The notes below the pieces were generated by a model, which worked only from the letters and a program-made list of their open reading frames with translations, made no database searches and was not told the DNA's origin. From Enterobacter mori LMG 25706 (GTDB lineage: Bacteria > Pseudomonadota > Gammaproteobacteria > Enterobacterales > Enterobacteriaceae): a DNA stretch of 64,000 nt. The stretch is taken from the NCBI RefSeq assembly GCF_000211415.1, contig NZ_GL890778.1:155053-219052 (forward strand), given 5' to 3'. How positions within the stretch are numbered: the first letter of the stretch is position 1; every line of letters starts with the position of its first letter. A program made the position numbers and the translations under genes. Positions 9,481 through 20,188 of this stretch are shown piece by piece.

Positions 9481-9502
9481 AGTTCAGCAGGAGAGGAGAA
9501 CC

Positions 9503-10633
9503 ATGTTCCAGTTATCTGTTCAGGATATTCACCCGGGCGCACAGGCCGGGACGAAAGAAGAGGCTATTCGCCAGGTTGCCGCTGCCCTCGTGCAGGCAGG
9601 TAACGTGGCGGAGGGTTACGTTAACGGCATGCTGGCCCGCGAACAGCAGACTTCAACGTTCCTCGGGAATGGCATCGCTATTCCACACGGCACCACCGAC
9701 ACCCGCGACCAGGTGCTGAAAACGGGCGTGCAGGTTTATCAGTTCCCGCAGGGCGTGCTCTGGGGCGACGGTCAGGTGGCTTATGTGGCTATCGGTATCG
9801 CCGCCAGCAGCGACGAACACCTGGGCCTGCTGCGCCAGCTGACGCACGTGCTGAGCGATGACTCGGTGGCGGAACAGCTGAAGTCTGTCACCACGGCTGA
9901 AGAGCTGCGCGCCTTGCTGATGGGTGAAAAACAGAGCGAAGCGCTGAAACTGGATAATGAAACCCTGACGCTGGATGTTGCAGCCTCTGACCTGGTGACC
10001 CTGCAAGCGCTGAACGCGGGTCGCCTGAAGGAAGCCGGTGCGGCCGATGCGACATTCGTTACGCGCGCTATCAATGATAAGCCGCTGAATCTGGGCCAGG
10101 GCGTCTGGCTGAACGACAGTGCTGAAGGCAACCTGCGCAGTGCAGTTGCTGTCAGCCGCGCCGCTACTGCGTTTGACGTAGATGGCGAGCGCGCCGCGAT
10201 GCTGGTCACCGTGGCCATGGTCGATGACCAGCCGGTTGCGGTACTGAAGCGCCTGAGCGATCTGCTGCTGAACAACAAAGCTGAAAAACTGCTGAACGCT
10301 GATGCAGCCACCGTGCTTGCGCTGCTGACCAGTGACGATGCGCTGACCGATGACGTGCTGAACGCAGAGTTCGTGGTGCGTAATGAACACGGCCTGCACG
10401 CTCGTCCGGGCACCATGCTGGTGAACACCATTAAACAATTTGAAAGCGAGATTACCGTGACCAACCTGGATGGCTCAGGCAAACCGGCGAATGGCCGAAG
10501 CCTGATGAAAGTTGTCGCGCTGGGCGTGAAGAAAGGCCACCGTCTGCGCTTCACCGCACAGGGTGCCGATGCTGAACAGGCGCTGAAAGCGATTGGCGAT
10601 GCCATCGCGGCAGGTCTGGGGGAGGGCGCATAA
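9503..10633 (+). CDS. fruB: Fructose PTS diphosphoryl transfer protein FruB (EIIA-FPr)
   Basis: Carries phosphate from enzyme I to FruA. Domains: EIIA-Fru (about residues 1-145, phospho-His H62 in AIPHGTTD), a linker domain (about 150-280) and an HPr-like C-terminal domain (about 285-376, phospho-His H299 in GLHARPG). 376 aa, as in E. coli. It is the first gene of fruBKA; its stop shares one base with the fruK start (TAATG), showing coupled translation. Two Cra operators lie upstream. Confidence 0.97.
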   Translation: MFQLSVQDIHPGAQAGTKEEAIRQVAAALVQAGNVAEGYVNGMLAREQQTSTFLGNGIAIPHGTTDTRDQVLKTGVQVYQFPQGVLWGDGQVAYVAIGIAASSDEHLGLLRQLTHVLSDDSVAEQLKSVTTAEELRALLMGEKQSEALKLDNETLTLDVAASDLVTLQALNAGRLKEAGAADATFVTRAINDKPLNLGQGVWLNDSAEGNLRSAVAVSRAATAFDVDGERAAMLVTVAMVDDQPVAVLKRLSDLLLNNKAEKLLNADAATVLALLTSDDALTDDVLNAEFVVRNEHGLHARPGTMLVNTIKQFESEITVTNLDGSGKPANGRSLMKVVALGVKKGHRLRFTAQGADAEQALKAIGDAIAAGLGEGA

Positions 10634-11571
10634 TGAGCAGACGTGTTGCGACTATTACGCTGAACCCGGCTTACGACCTGGTGGGCTTTTGCCCGGAAAT
10701 TGAACGCGGCGAAGTAAACCTCGTGCGTACCACTGGCCTGCATGCGGCAGGTAAAGGGATTAACGTCGCGAAGGTGCTGAAAGACCTCGGTATCGACGTC
10801 ACCGTCGGCGGCTTCCTCGGAAAAGATAACCAGGACGGTTTCCAGCAGCTATTCAGCGAGCTGGGCATTGCCAACCGTTTCCAGGTCGTTCAGGGCCGTA
10901 CCCGCATCAACGTTAAGCTGACGGAGAAAGACGGCGAAGTCACCGATCTCAACTTCTCTGGCTTCGAAGTGACGCCTGCTGACTGGGAACGCTTTGTCAC
11001 CGACTCCCTGACCTGGCTTGGCCAGTTCGACATGGTATGCGTCAGCGGCAGTCTGCCGTCCGGCGTGAGCCCGGAAGCCTTCACCGACTGGATGACGCGC
11101 CTGCGCAGCCAGTGCCCGTGCATTATTTTTGACAGCAGCCGCGATGCGCTGGTGGCGGGTCTTAAAGCCTCTCCGTGGCTGGTGAAACCAAATCGTCGCG
11201 AACTGGAGATCTGGGCAGGCCGTAAGCTGCCAGAATTAAAGGATGTGATTGAAGCTGCCCATGCGCTGCGCGAGCAGGGTATCGCTCACGTGGTGATTTC
11301 GCTGGGTGCAGAAGGGGCGTTGTGGGTTAACGCTTCAGGTGAATGGATTGCCAAACCGCCGTCAATGGAAGTCGTGAGTACCGTTGGCGCGGGGGATTCC
11401 ATGGTTGGTGGCCTGATCTACGGTCTGCTGATGCGTGAATCCAGTGAACATACGCTACGTCTTGCCACCGCCGTTGCTGCCCTGGCCGTGAGCCAGAGCA
11501 ATGTCGGTATTACCGATCGTACCCAGTTAGCCGCGATGATGGCGCGCGTTGACTTAAAACCTTTTAACTAA
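10633..11571 (+). CDS. fruK: 1-phosphofructokinase FruK
   Basis: Phosphorylates fructose 1-phosphate to fructose 1,6-bisphosphate. PfkB/ribokinase family, 312 aa, with the first signature (GLHAAGKGINVAKVLKDLG, about residues 36-54) and the C-terminal ATP/anion-hole signature VVSTVGAGDSMVGG (catalytic Asp in GAGDS). Middle gene of fruBKA: it overlaps fruB by one base and is 16 bases from fruA. Confidence 0.97.
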   Translation: MSRRVATITLNPAYDLVGFCPEIERGEVNLVRTTGLHAAGKGINVAKVLKDLGIDVTVGGFLGKDNQDGFQQLFSELGIANRFQVVQGRTRINVKLTEKDGEVTDLNFSGFEVTPADWERFVTDSLTWLGQFDMVCVSGSLPSGVSPEAFTDWMTRLRSQCPCIIFDSSRDALVAGLKASPWLVKPNRRELEIWAGRKLPELKDVIEAAHALREQGIAHVVISLGAEGALWVNASGEWIAKPPSMEVVSTVGAGDSMVGGLIYGLLMRESSEHTLRLATAVAALAVSQSNVGITDRTQLAAMMARVDLKPFN

Positions 11572-11587
11572 CAGCAGGAGAGGAATA

Positions 11588-13273
11588 ATGAAAACGCTGC
11601 TGATCATTGACTCCGGTCTCGGACAGGCTCGCGCCTACATGGCGAAGACCCTGCTGGGCGCGGCGGCACAAAAAGCACACCTGGATATCATTGATAACCC
11701 AGGCGATGCCGAACTGGCGATTGTCCTGGGTGATAAAATCCCCGCAGACAGCGCGCTGAACGGCAAAAAAGTGTGGCTGGGCGATATTAATCGCGCGGTG
11801 GCACATCCTGAGCTGTTCCTGAGCGAAGCGAAAGGTCACGCCACTGTGTACAGTGCGCCTGTGGCGGCGGCCCCGGCTGCGGCTTCCGGTCCGAAACGCG
11901 TTGTCGCGGTTACGGCCTGTCCGACAGGCGTGGCGCACACCTTTATGGCGGCTGAAGCCATTGAAACCGAAGCGAAAAAACGCGGCTGGTGGGTGAAAGT
12001 TGAAACGCGCGGCTCGGTTGGCGCGGGCAATGCGATTACCCCTGAAGAAGTGGCGGAAGCCGATCTGGTGATCGTGGCGGCGGATATCGAAGTGGCTCTG
12101 GCGAAATTTGCCGGTAAGCCAATGTACCGCACCTCTACCGGTCTGGCGCTGAAAAAGACCGCTCAGGAATTTGATAAGGCGCTGGTGGAAGCCAGGCCGT
12201 ATCAGGCGACCGGGGCAGCGAAAACCCCGACCGAAGGGAAAAAAGAGTCTGCTGGCGCATATCGCCACCTGCTGACCGGCGTGTCCTACATGCTGCCGAT
12301 GGTGGTGGCTGGCGGTCTGTGTATCGCGCTCTCCTTCGCATTTGGTATTACCGCGTTTAAAGAAGAAGGCACGCTGGCGGCTGCGTTGATGCAGATCGGC
12401 GGCGGCTCCGCGTTCGCATTGATGGTACCGGTACTGGCAGGCTTTATCGCCTTCTCCATTGCTGACCGTCCGGGTCTGACGCCGGGTCTTATCGGCGGTA
12501 TGCTGGCGGTGCGCACCGGTTCTGGCTTTATCGGCGGTATCATTGCCGGTTTCCTGGCGGGTTACGTCGCGAAGCTGATTAGCGCTAAGCTGAAGCTGCC
12601 ACAGAGTATGGAAGCGCTGAAGCCGATCCTGATTATCCCGCTGATCTCCAGCCTGGTGGTCGGTCTGGCGATGATTTACCTGATTGGTAAGCCGGTTGCG
12701 GGCATTCTGGCGGGTCTGACCCACTGGCTGCAAACCATGGGCACCGCTAACGCGGTTCTGCTGGGCGCAATCCTCGGCGGCATGATGTGTACCGACATGG
12801 GGGGGCCGGTGAACAAAGCGGCGTACGCCTTTGGCGTTGGCCTGCTGAGTACCCAGACCTACGCGCCGATGGCGGCGATCATGGCGGCAGGTATGGTGCC
12901 ACCGCTGGCGCTCGGTCTGGCAACGATCATTGCCCGTCGTAAGTTCGATAAAGCACAGCAGGAAGGCGGCAAAGCGGCGCTGGTTCTGGGCCTCTGCTTC
13001 ATTACCGAAGGCGCGATTCCGTTCGCAGCTCGTGACCCAATGCGCGTTCTGCCATGCTGTATCGTCGGTGGCGCGGTAACGGGTGCAATCTCTATGGCGA
13101 TTGGCGCTAAGCTGATGGCACCACACGGTGGTCTGTTCGTGCTGCTGATCCCAGGCGCAATCACTCCGGTACTGGGCTATCTGCTGGCGATTGTTGCCGG
13201 TACGCTGGTGGCGGGGCTGTCTTATGCGGTGCTGAAACGTCCGGAAGCGGAAGTTGTGGCAAAAGCAGCGTAA
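11588..13273 (+). CDS. fruA: Fructose PTS permease FruA (EIIB'BC)
   Basis: Imports fructose and phosphorylates it at C1. Order: degenerate EIIB' domain (about residues 1-85), Ala/Pro linker, active EIIB (about 104-200, phospho-Cys C111 in VTACPTGVAHTF), then a membrane EIIC domain (about 225-550) with roughly nine helices and the conserved GGMMCTDMGGPVNKAAY loop. 561 aa against 563 in E. coli. An AGGAGAGG ribosome site precedes the ATG. Last gene of the operon, followed by a bidirectional terminator. Confidence 0.97.
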   Translation: MKTLLIIDSGLGQARAYMAKTLLGAAAQKAHLDIIDNPGDAELAIVLGDKIPADSALNGKKVWLGDINRAVAHPELFLSEAKGHATVYSAPVAAAPAAASGPKRVVAVTACPTGVAHTFMAAEAIETEAKKRGWWVKVETRGSVGAGNAITPEEVAEADLVIVAADIEVALAKFAGKPMYRTSTGLALKKTAQEFDKALVEARPYQATGAAKTPTEGKKESAGAYRHLLTGVSYMLPMVVAGGLCIALSFAFGITAFKEEGTLAAALMQIGGGSAFALMVPVLAGFIAFSIADRPGLTPGLIGGMLAVRTGSGFIGGIIAGFLAGYVAKLISAKLKLPQSMEALKPILIIPLISSLVVGLAMIYLIGKPVAGILAGLTHWLQTMGTANAVLLGAILGGMMCTDMGGPVNKAAYAFGVGLLSTQTYAPMAAIMAAGMVPPLALGLATIIARRKFDKAQQEGGKAALVLGLCFITEGAIPFAARDPMRVLPCCIVGGAVTGAISMAIGAKLMAPHGGLFVLLIPGAITPVLGYLLAIVAGTLVAGLSYAVLKRPEAEVVAKAA

Positions 13274-13285
13274 GCGATAAACAAC

Positions 13286-13322
13286 AAAAAAGCCGGGTTG
13301 CATTACGCACCCGGCTTTTTTT
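13286..13322. terminator. Bidirectional terminator fruA/nfo
   Basis: AGCCGGGT / ACCCGGCT stem (13291-13298 with 13309-13316), flanked by an A-run on the left and a T-run on the right, serving both convergent genes. It touches the nfo stop codon. Confidence 0.92.
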
Positions 13323-14178
13323 ATGCCGCTTGTTCAGCGGTTTGCTGCGCCTTCAGCCAGGCAATCTCTTCCGCCCAGATATCCGGGTTAATGGTTTCGA
13401 GCACCATCGGAATACCGTCGAAGCGGGCGTCCTGCATGATAAAGCGGAACGCATCATGGCCGATGTTGCCTTCGCCCAGGCTGTGGTGGCGGTCAACGCG
13501 GCTGCCGAACGCACTTTTTGCATCGTTCAGATGCATGCCGCGCAGGTACTGAAAGCCCACGATGCGCTCGAACTCTTCGAAGGTGTTTTTCGTTGCCTCG
13601 GTGGTGCGCAGGTCATACCCGGCCGCAAACGCGTGGCAGGCATCAATGCACACGCCCACGCGGGATTTGTCTTCCACGCCGTCAATAATCGCCGCCAGAT
13701 GTTCGAACTTAAAGCCGAGGTTGCTGCCCTGACCGGCGGTATTTTCAATCACCGCGGTAACGCCTTTGGTCTTGTCCAGCGTCATGTTGATGGATTCGGC
13801 AATGCGCGCCAGACAGGCATCTTCGTCAATCTGCATCAGATGGCTGCCGGGATGGAAGTTCAGCAGCGTCAGCCCCAGCTGTTCGCAACGCTGCACTTCA
13901 TCAAGAAACGCCTCGCGTGATTTATCCAGCGCTTCCTGAACCGGGTGCCCGAGGTTAATCAGATAGCTGTCGTGGGGAAGGATTTGGCCAGGCCCGTAGT
14001 GGTATTTCTCGCAGGCGGCTTTGAAATCATCAATCACTTCAGCGGTAAGCGCGGCGGCGCGCCACTGGCGCTGGTTTTTGGTGAACAGGGCGAAAGCGGT
14101 TGCCTCGATTTCGGCGGCGCGAATGGCGGCATTCGCAAGGCCACCGGCGGCGCTAACGTGCGCTCCAACGTATTTCAT
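13321..14178 (-). CDS. nfo: Endonuclease IV (Nfo)
   Basis: AP endonuclease of base-excision repair; a TIM-barrel enzyme with three zinc ions. 285 aa as in E. coli. Family signatures seen: NFHPGSH (about residues 107-113), [27 protein letters not shown] and [18 protein letters not shown], which carry metal ligands. In E. coli it is induced by SoxRS. In K-12 several genes lie between fruA and nfo; here the two are adjacent and convergent. Confidence 0.97.
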   Translation of the reverse strand: MKYVGAHVSAAGGLANAAIRAAEIEATAFALFTKNQRQWRAAALTAEVIDDFKAACEKYHYGPGQILPHDSYLINLGHPVQEALDKSREAFLDEVQRCEQLGLTLLNFHPGSHLMQIDEDACLARIAESINMTLDKTKGVTAVIENTAGQGSNLGFKFEHLAAIIDGVEDKSRVGVCIDACHAFAAGYDLRTTEATKNTFEEFERIVGFQYLRGMHLNDAKSAFGSRVDRHHSLGEGNIGHDAFRFIMQDARFDGIPMVLETINPDIWAEEIAWLKAQQTAEQAA

Positions 14179-14242
14179 AAAGGGACTCCTGTTAACCCGA
14201 AATGCTTATGATAGCGGGTTAACAGGAGAAGGATGTAGTGGT

Positions 14243-15289
14243 TTATGCCATCAGGCTGTGCACGGCGAGGTTAATCGCGCCACCGCCGACAATCAGCCAG
14301 ATGAAGAGCACCAGCGCCATCAGCAGCGGTTTCGCACCGGCTTTTTTCAGCGCGCTGACGTGAGTGGTCACACCCAGCGCCGCCATCGCCATCGCCAGCA
14401 GCACGGTGTCCAGCGTCACCAGCATATCCACTACCGCTTTCGGCAGCAGGTGGAAGGAGTTAAAGATTGCCACCACGATGAACAGGATAGCAAACCACGG
14501 AATGGTGATTTTGCTCTTCTCGCTACCGCCAGCCGGAGCCAGCTGTTTAACCCGCGCGGCCAGGAAAATCAGGAACGGGGCCAGCATCATCACGCGCAGC
14601 ATTTTGGCAATCACCGCCGCGTTTTCGGCTTCCGGGTTAATGGCGTGTCCTGCTGCGACTACCTGAGCCACTTCGTGCATGGTCGAACCGATATAGATGC
14701 CGTAGGTTTCCGGGCTAAACCAGTGGGCGACCAGGGGGTACATCGCCGGGTAGAGGAAGATCGCCAGCGTACCGAAGATCACCACCGTCGCCACCGCCAC
14801 GGTTACCTTGCTGGCTTCGGCTTTAACGACGGGTTCTGTTGCCAGCACCGCCGCTGCCCCACAGATACTGCTCCCGGCACCGATCAACCAGCTGGTGTGC
14901 TTGTCCAGCCCAAAGACTTTCTGACCGATAAAGCAGGCCAGTAAAAAGGTGCTGGTCAGGGTCAGGACGTCAATGGCAATCCCGCTCACACCCACATCCG
15001 CAATCTGCGAAAAGGTGAGGCGAAAGCCGTAAAGAATGATCCCGAGACGCAGCAGATGCTGCTTGGCGAAAATCACACCGCCGTCGCAGGATTTCCAGAT
15101 GTGCGGGTATAGGGTATTCCCGACCACCATGCCGAGCAAAATGGCCAGCGTTAAGGCGCTGAAACCTGCGCCCGCAACAGCGGGAATGCTGCCGCCCCAT
15201 AATGCTGCGCCGGTTATCACGGCGCTGATCGCAAGACCCGGCACGAAGTGCCACACTGTACGATGATGTTGTAAGGTGAGTTCTGACAT
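14243..15289 (-). CDS. yeiH: YeiH-family membrane protein (putative sulfate/sulfite exporter, UPF0324)
   Basis: 348-aa inner-membrane protein with about ten hydrophobic helices, of the PSE (putative sulfate exporter) family. The GAGSSICGAAAVLATEPVVK stretch in the middle is family-typical. The transported substrate is not established. It is divergent from the LysR regulator YeiE (98 bases between starts), the usual layout of a LysR protein with its target. YeiE of Cronobacter has been reported to respond to sulfite (from memory), which would suit a sulfite/sulfate exporter. Confidence 0.87.
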   Translation of the reverse strand: MSELTLQHHRTVWHFVPGLAISAVITGAALWGGSIPAVAGAGFSALTLAILLGMVVGNTLYPHIWKSCDGGVIFAKQHLLRLGIILYGFRLTFSQIADVGVSGIAIDVLTLTSTFLLACFIGQKVFGLDKHTSWLIGAGSSICGAAAVLATEPVVKAEASKVTVAVATVVIFGTLAIFLYPAMYPLVAHWFSPETYGIYIGSTMHEVAQVVAAGHAINPEAENAAVIAKMLRVMMLAPFLIFLAARVKQLAPAGGSEKSKITIPWFAILFIVVAIFNSFHLLPKAVVDMLVTLDTVLLAMAMAALGVTTHVSALKKAGAKPLLMALVLFIWLIVGGGAINLAVHSLMA

Positions 15290-15387
15290 AACCTTCTCCT
15301 TTGTCTGGCTTAAAGGTTACGGCGCACTGGCTTAAAAATAAAATTGATTATATATTTATAATTAATCTATATAAGTGGTAAACAACC

Positions 15388-16254
15388 ATGCACATTACAT
15401 TGCGTCAACTGGAAGTCTTCGCTGAAGTGCTGAAGAGTGGATCGACGACCCAGGCTTCGCAGATGCTGGCGCTCTCGCAGTCTGCGGTCAGTGCGGCGCT
15501 GACCGATCTCGAAGGGCAGCTGGGCGTGCAGCTGTTCGACAGGGTAGGGAAGCGGCTGGTGGTCAACGAACATGGCCGTCTGCTTTACCCGCGCGCGTTG
15601 GCATTGCTGGAACAGGCCATCGAAATTGAACAGCTGTTCCGCGAAGACAACGGCGCGATCCGCGTGTTTGCCAGCAGCACCATTGGTAACTACATCCTGC
15701 CGGAGGTGATTGCCCGCTACCGCCGTGATTTCCCGACGCTGCCGCTGGAGATGAGCGTGGGCAATAGCCAGGACGTGATTAACGCGGTGATCGATTTCCG
15801 CGTCGATATTGGCCCGATTGAAGGGCCGTGCCACAACGTGGATATCATTGCCGAACCCTGGCTGGAAGATGAACTGGTGGTGTTTGCCTCCCCGGCCTCT
15901 TCTTTATTACAGGGCGAGGTGACGCTGGAACGTCTGGCGCAGGCGCAGTGGATCCTGCGCGAGCAGGGTTCTGGCACGCGTGAAATCGTCGATTACCTGC
16001 TGCTCTCCCATCTGCCGCAGTTCCAGCTGGGGATGGAGCTGGGCAACTCAGAGGCCATTAAGCACGCGGTGCGTCATGGACTGGGCATCAGCTGTCTTTC
16101 GCGGCGCGTGATCGCTGAACAGCTTGAGGTCGGATCGCTGGTCGAAATTCCCATTCCTCTGCCGAAGCTGGTGCGCACGCTGTGGTGCATTCACCATCGC
16201 CAGAAACACCTTTCCAGCTCTCTGCAGCGTTTTCTGCGTTATTGCGAGATGTAA
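15388..16254 (+). CDS. yeiE: LysR-type transcriptional regulator YeiE
   Basis: 288 aa (E. coli 293). N-terminal winged helix-turn-helix (about residues 1-60: [30 protein letters not shown]) and a C-terminal periplasmic-binding-like effector domain (about 88-288). It is divergent from yeiH and upstream of lysP. In enterics it has been tied to lysP, iron and sulfite responses (remembered literature, not visible here). Confidence 0.92.
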   Translation: MHITLRQLEVFAEVLKSGSTTQASQMLALSQSAVSAALTDLEGQLGVQLFDRVGKRLVVNEHGRLLYPRALALLEQAIEIEQLFREDNGAIRVFASSTIGNYILPEVIARYRRDFPTLPLEMSVGNSQDVINAVIDFRVDIGPIEGPCHNVDIIAEPWLEDELVVFASPASSLLQGEVTLERLAQAQWILREQGSGTREIVDYLLLSHLPQFQLGMELGNSEAIKHAVRHGLGISCLSRRVIAEQLEVGSLVEIPIPLPKLVRTLWCIHHRQKHLSSSLQRFLRYCEM

Positions 16255-16258
16255 TCTT

Positions 16259-16295
16259 CCCCTCACCATAGCCCTCTCCCCAAAGGGGAGAGGGA
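16259..16295. repeat. CCCTCACC/CCCTCTCCC interspersed palindrome, copy 1
   Basis: CCCCTCACC followed by a 10-bp stem CCCTCTCCCC / GGGGAGAGGG with loop AAA. Same family as the copies at 45188, 47692 and 60599. It sits right after the yeiE stop. Confidence 0.85.
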
Positions 16296-16423
16296 AAAAT
16301 TATGCTTTACTTATAATCCTGGCCGAGTCATGAAGCTCTCTTATAACTGGGTATTTCTGCCGGAAGGAACGGAGATCGTCTGCTACAATCGCGCCTCATT
16401 TAATAAATGGACAGCATTTTCAC

Positions 16424-17893
16424 ATGGTTTCAGAAACTAAAACCACAGAAGCGCCCGCGCTACGTCGCGAACTTAAGGCGCGTCACCTGACGATGATCGC
16501 TATCGGCGGTTCAATCGGTACAGGTCTTTTCGTTGCCTCTGGCGCAACGATTTCGGCAGCAGGCCCGGGTGGGGCACTCTTCTCTTATATCCTGATTGGC
16601 CTGATGGTCTACTTCCTGATGACCAGTTTGGGCGAACTGGCGGCTTACATGCCGGTGTCCGGCTCGTTTTCAACCTACGGGCAAAAATACGTTGAAGAAG
16701 GTTTCGGCTTCGCGCTGGGCTGGAACTACTGGTACAACTGGGCGGTCACTATCGCCGTTGACCTGGTCGCCGCGCAGCTGGTGATGAACTGGTGGTTCCC
16801 GGATACCCCGGGCTGGATCTGGAGCGCCCTGTTCCTGGCCGTCATCTTCCTGCTGAACTACATCTCCGTGCGCGGTTTCGGCGAAGCAGAATACTGGTTC
16901 TCTTTAATTAAAGTGGCTACCGTCATCATCTTTATCGTTGTCGGCGTGGCGATGATCGTGGGGATTTTTAAAGGCGCTCAGCCTGCCGGATGGAGTAACT
17001 GGACGATAGGCGATGCGCCGTTTGCCGGGGGCTTCTCGGCGATGATTGGCGTGGCGATGATTGTCGGCTTCTCCTTCCAGGGAACCGAGCTTATCGGTAT
17101 TGCGGCCGGTGAGTCTGAAAACCCGGAGAAGAACATTCCGCGCGCGGTGCGTCAGGTGTTCTGGCGTATTCTGCTGTTCTATGTGTTCGCTATTCTGATT
17201 ATCAGCCTGATCACTCCGTATACCGACCCGAGCCTGCTGCGTAACGATGTCAAAGACATCAGCGTCAGCCCGTTCACGCTGGTCTTCCAGCACGCGGGTC
17301 TGCTCTCGGCGGCGGCGGTGATGAACGCGGTGATCCTGACAGCGGTGCTGTCTGCGGGTAACTCCGGCATGTATGCATCCACCCGTATGCTGTACACCCT
17401 GGCCTGCGACGGTAAAGCCCCGCGTATTTTCGCCAAACTGTCACGTGGCGGCGTACCGCGTAATGCGCTGTATGCAACTACGGTGATTGCCGGTCTGTGC
17501 TTCCTGACCTCTATGTTTGGTAATCAGACGGTCTACCTGTGGCTGCTGAATACCTCCGGGATGACGGGCTTTATCGCCTGGCTGGGAATTGCTATCAGCC
17601 ACTACCGCTTCCGTCGCGGCTATGTGATGCAGGGCCATGACCTGAATAACCTGCCGTACCGCTCAGGGTTCTTCCCGCTGGGGCCGATTTTCGCCTTCAT
17701 TCTGTGCCTGATTATTACCCTGGGGCAGAACTATGAAGCCTTCCTTGCGGATTCCATTGACTGGGGCGCTGTTACGGCCACCTACATCGGTATTCCGCTG
17801 TTCCTGATCATCTGGTTTGGCTACAAACTGACGAAAGGAACCCACTTCGTTCGCTACAGTGAAATGGATTTCCCGGAACGATTTAAACAATAA
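16424..17893 (+). CDS. lysP: Lysine-specific permease LysP
   Basis: Proton-coupled lysine importer of the APC superfamily, also co-sensor of CadC in E. coli. 489 aa as in E. coli, 12 membrane helices. The N-terminal RHLTMIAIGGSIGTGLFVAS is the amino-acid permease signature (helix 1), and helix 8 region AGNSGMYASTRMLY is conserved. In E. coli it is activated by ArgP; no site is claimed here. Single gene with its own terminator. Confidence 0.96.
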   Translation: MVSETKTTEAPALRRELKARHLTMIAIGGSIGTGLFVASGATISAAGPGGALFSYILIGLMVYFLMTSLGELAAYMPVSGSFSTYGQKYVEEGFGFALGWNYWYNWAVTIAVDLVAAQLVMNWWFPDTPGWIWSALFLAVIFLLNYISVRGFGEAEYWFSLIKVATVIIFIVVGVAMIVGIFKGAQPAGWSNWTIGDAPFAGGFSAMIGVAMIVGFSFQGTELIGIAAGESENPEKNIPRAVRQVFWRILLFYVFAILIISLITPYTDPSLLRNDVKDISVSPFTLVFQHAGLLSAAAVMNAVILTAVLSAGNSGMYASTRMLYTLACDGKAPRIFAKLSRGGVPRNALYATTVIAGLCFLTSMFGNQTVYLWLLNTSGMTGFIAWLGIAISHYRFRRGYVMQGHDLNNLPYRSGFFPLGPIFAFILCLIITLGQNYEAFLADSIDWGAVTATYIGIPLFLIIWFGYKLTKGTHFVRYSEMDFPERFKQ

Positions 17894-17911
17894 CCGCAGT
17901 TCCTCTCTTTT

Positions 17912-17939
17912 AGCCCGCTCCCCTGAGCGGGCTTTTTTA
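17912..17939 (+). terminator. Rho-independent terminator of lysP
   Basis: AGCCCGCTC / GAGCGGGCT 9-bp stem, loop CCCT, followed by TTTTTT. Confidence 0.93.
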
Positions 17940-17979
17940 TCTCCACAGTATGCAGAACGGATATAATTTTTAACAATTG

Positions 17980-17998
17980 AATTGATAATAGTTATCGT
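17980..17998. promoter_or_regulatory. Fur box upstream of cirA
   Basis: AATTGATAATAGTTATCGT: a near-perfect 7-1-7 inverted repeat (TGATAAT-A-GTTATCG) matching the GATAATGATAATCATTATC consensus, about 120 bases before the cirA ATG. It predicts iron-Fur repression. Confidence 0.85.
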
Positions 17999-18118
17999 TT
18001 GCTTTATCGTTACGAAATAATAAGCAGCACACCGACCTGCCGAAGATGCGGGCGGCCCCTAAGGCGTTGTGAGCAATAATTAGTTGATTTAGTTGTATTT
18101 ACCTCATGGAGATATGGA

Positions 18119-20089
18119 ATGTTTAGGTTGAATCCCTTCGTCAGGGGAGGACTTTGTGCGTCCGCAATGTCCCTGGCACTGCCTGTCATCGCTGCGGAAT
18201 CTGGCGACACACTGGTTGTAACGGCCTCCGCGACCGAGCAAAACCTGAAAGACGCACCGGCGAGCATTAGCGTCATTACTCAGGAAGACTTAAAGCGTAA
18301 GCCCGTTCAGAACCTGAAAGATGTGTTACAGGATGTGCCTGGCGTGCAGCTCACAAACGAAGGGGACAACCGCAAAGGGGTCAGTATTCGAGGTCTGGAC
18401 AGCAGCTATACGCTGATTCTGGTCGACGGCAAACGCGTTAGCTCCCGCAATGCGGTATTCCGCCACAACGATTTTGACCTGAACTGGGTGCCTGTCGACG
18501 CTATCGAGCGGATCGAAGTGGTGCGCGGCCCGATGTCCTCCCTCTACGGTTCCGATGCGCTGGGTGGCGTGGTCAACATCATCACCAAAAAAATCGGTCA
18601 GAAATGGACCGGAACCCTGAGCGCGGATTCAACCATTCAGGAACACCGCGACCGCGGTGACACCAATAACGGTCAGTTCTACACCAGCGGCCCGCTGGTG
18701 GATGGCGTGCTGGGGCTTAAAGCCTACGGCAGCGTGTCTAAACGTGAAAAAGACGATCAGCAACGCTCCTCTACCTCCGCGAGCGGTGAAACGCCGCGCA
18801 TCGAAGGCTTCACCAGCCGCGATGCCAACGTCGAATTCGCCTGGACGCCGACGGAAAATCATGACTTTACCGCGGGATACGGCTTCGACCGCCAGGATCG
18901 CGACTCTGACTCCCTCGACAAAAACCGCCTTGAGCGCCAGAACTACTCCCTGAGCCACAACGGCCGTTGGGGCGTGGGCAACAGTGAACTGAAGGTGTAC
19001 GGCGAGAAGGTCGACAACAAAAACCCGGGCAACAGCAGTCCGATTACCTCCGAGAGCAACGCGGTTGACGGGAAATACGTCCTGCCGCTGGGCGAAATCA
19101 ATCAGTTGCTGACCTTCGGCGGCGAGTGGCGTCACGATAAGCTGAAGGATCCGGTCAACCTGACGGGGAGTACCAGCAGCACAACCTCGGCAAGCCAGTA
19201 CGCGCTGTTCCTTGAAGATGAATGGCGTATCTTCGAGCCGCTGGCGCTGACCACCGGCATCCGTATGGATGACCATGAAACCTACGGCGACCACTGGAGC
19301 CCGCGTGCCTATCTGGTCTACAACGCGACCGACACCGTCACGGTGAAAGGGGGCTGGGCCACCGCGTTTAAAGCGCCATCGCTGCTGCAGCTCAGCCCGG
19401 ACTGGATCACCGGTTCCTGCCGCGGCGCCTGCGAGATTGTCGGTAACCCGGATCTGAAGCCAGAAACCAGCGAAAGCTTCGAGCTTGGACTCTACTACAG
19501 CGGGGAAGAGGGCTGGCTAGAAGGCGTGCAGGCCAGCATCACCACCTTCCAGAACGACGTGGACGACCGCATCAGCATCAGCCGTACGGCTAACGTGAAC
19601 CAGGCGCAAAGCTACCCGAACTATGTTGGGCTGAACGCCGACGGCGAACCCATTTTCCGCTATTACAACGTCAACAAGGCGCGTATCCGTGGGGTGGAAA
19701 CCGAGCTGAAATTCCCGATTGCGGAAGACTGGAAAGTCACGCTGAACTACACCTACAACGATGGTCGTGATATCAGCAACGGCGGCAACAAGCCGCTCTC
19801 CGAACTGCCGTTCCACACCGCCAACGGAACCGTTGACTGGAAGGCAACTCAGGACTGGTCGTTCTATGTGCAGGGTAACTATAAAGGCGAGAAACGCGCG
19901 CTTACCAGCGGTGAACCGACGCCGGGCGGCTACGTTATCTGGAACACTGGTGCGGCATGGCAGGCAACGAAAGCCGTTAAGCTGCGCGCAGGCGTGCAGA
20001 ACCTGCTGGATAAAGACCTGAGCCGTGACGATTACAGCTATACGGAAGATGGTCGTCGCTACTTTGTGGGCGTGGATTATACGTTCTGA
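18119..20089 (+). CDS. cirA: TonB-dependent catecholate siderophore receptor CirA
   Basis: Outer-membrane receptor for catecholate siderophore breakdown products; in E. coli also the colicin Ia/Ib receptor and a route for cefiderocol-type drugs. 656 aa (E. coli 663). Signal peptide (cleavage near IAA/ES, residues 25-26), TonB box DTLVVTASA (about 29-37), plug domain (about 45-155, [20 protein letters not shown]), then a 22-strand barrel ending in aromatic F. ATGGAGAT precedes the start. A Fur box lies upstream. Confidence 0.95.
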   Translation: MFRLNPFVRGGLCASAMSLALPVIAAESGDTLVVTASATEQNLKDAPASISVITQEDLKRKPVQNLKDVLQDVPGVQLTNEGDNRKGVSIRGLDSSYTLILVDGKRVSSRNAVFRHNDFDLNWVPVDAIERIEVVRGPMSSLYGSDALGGVVNIITKKIGQKWTGTLSADSTIQEHRDRGDTNNGQFYTSGPLVDGVLGLKAYGSVSKREKDDQQRSSTSASGETPRIEGFTSRDANVEFAWTPTENHDFTAGYGFDRQDRDSDSLDKNRLERQNYSLSHNGRWGVGNSELKVYGEKVDNKNPGNSSPITSESNAVDGKYVLPLGEINQLLTFGGEWRHDKLKDPVNLTGSTSSTTSASQYALFLEDEWRIFEPLALTTGIRMDDHETYGDHWSPRAYLVYNATDTVTVKGGWATAFKAPSLLQLSPDWITGSCRGACEIVGNPDLKPETSESFELGLYYSGEEGWLEGVQASITTFQNDVDDRISISRTANVNQAQSYPNYVGLNADGEPIFRYYNVNKARIRGVETELKFPIAEDWKVTLNYTYNDGRDISNGGNKPLSELPFHTANGTVDWKATQDWSFYVQGNYKGEKRALTSGEPTPGGYVIWNTGAAWQATKAVKLRAGVQNLLDKDLSRDDYSYTEDGRRYFVGVDYTF

Positions 20090-20101
20090 TGTAACCTTTA
20101 T

Positions 20102-20176
20102 GCCCGGTGGCGCTTCGCTTACCGGGCCTACAAAAACCACGAACGTAGGCCGGGTAAGGCGAAGCCGCCACCCGGC
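20102..20176. repeat. BIME: two REP units in opposite orientation
   Basis: One unit 20102-20127 (GCCCGGTGGCGC..CTTACCGGGC) and an inverted one 20145-20176 (GTAGGCCGGGTAAGGCGAAG..CACCCGGC), between the convergent 3' ends of cirA and yeiG. No other terminator is seen there, so it may mark and protect both mRNA ends. Confidence 0.85.
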
Positions 20177-20188
20177 AATCGCACGCAC

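Larger units (their letters stand above)
9138..9502. promoter_or_regulatory. setB-fruB divergent control region
   Basis: No gene. It holds the setB promoter side, and on the fru side two Cra operators (9402-9413 and 9469-9480, listed separately). AGGAGAGGAGAACC just before the fruB ATG is a strong ribosome binding site. A short open frame at 9272-9481 is not credible as a gene. Confidence 0.65.

Noticed and set aside
11564..13303. 579-aa open frame on the minus strand opposite fruA
   Set aside because: Composition (Arg, His and Gln rich, no domain pattern) is that of an antisense shadow; fruA on the other strand has full EIIB'BC domains and operon context.
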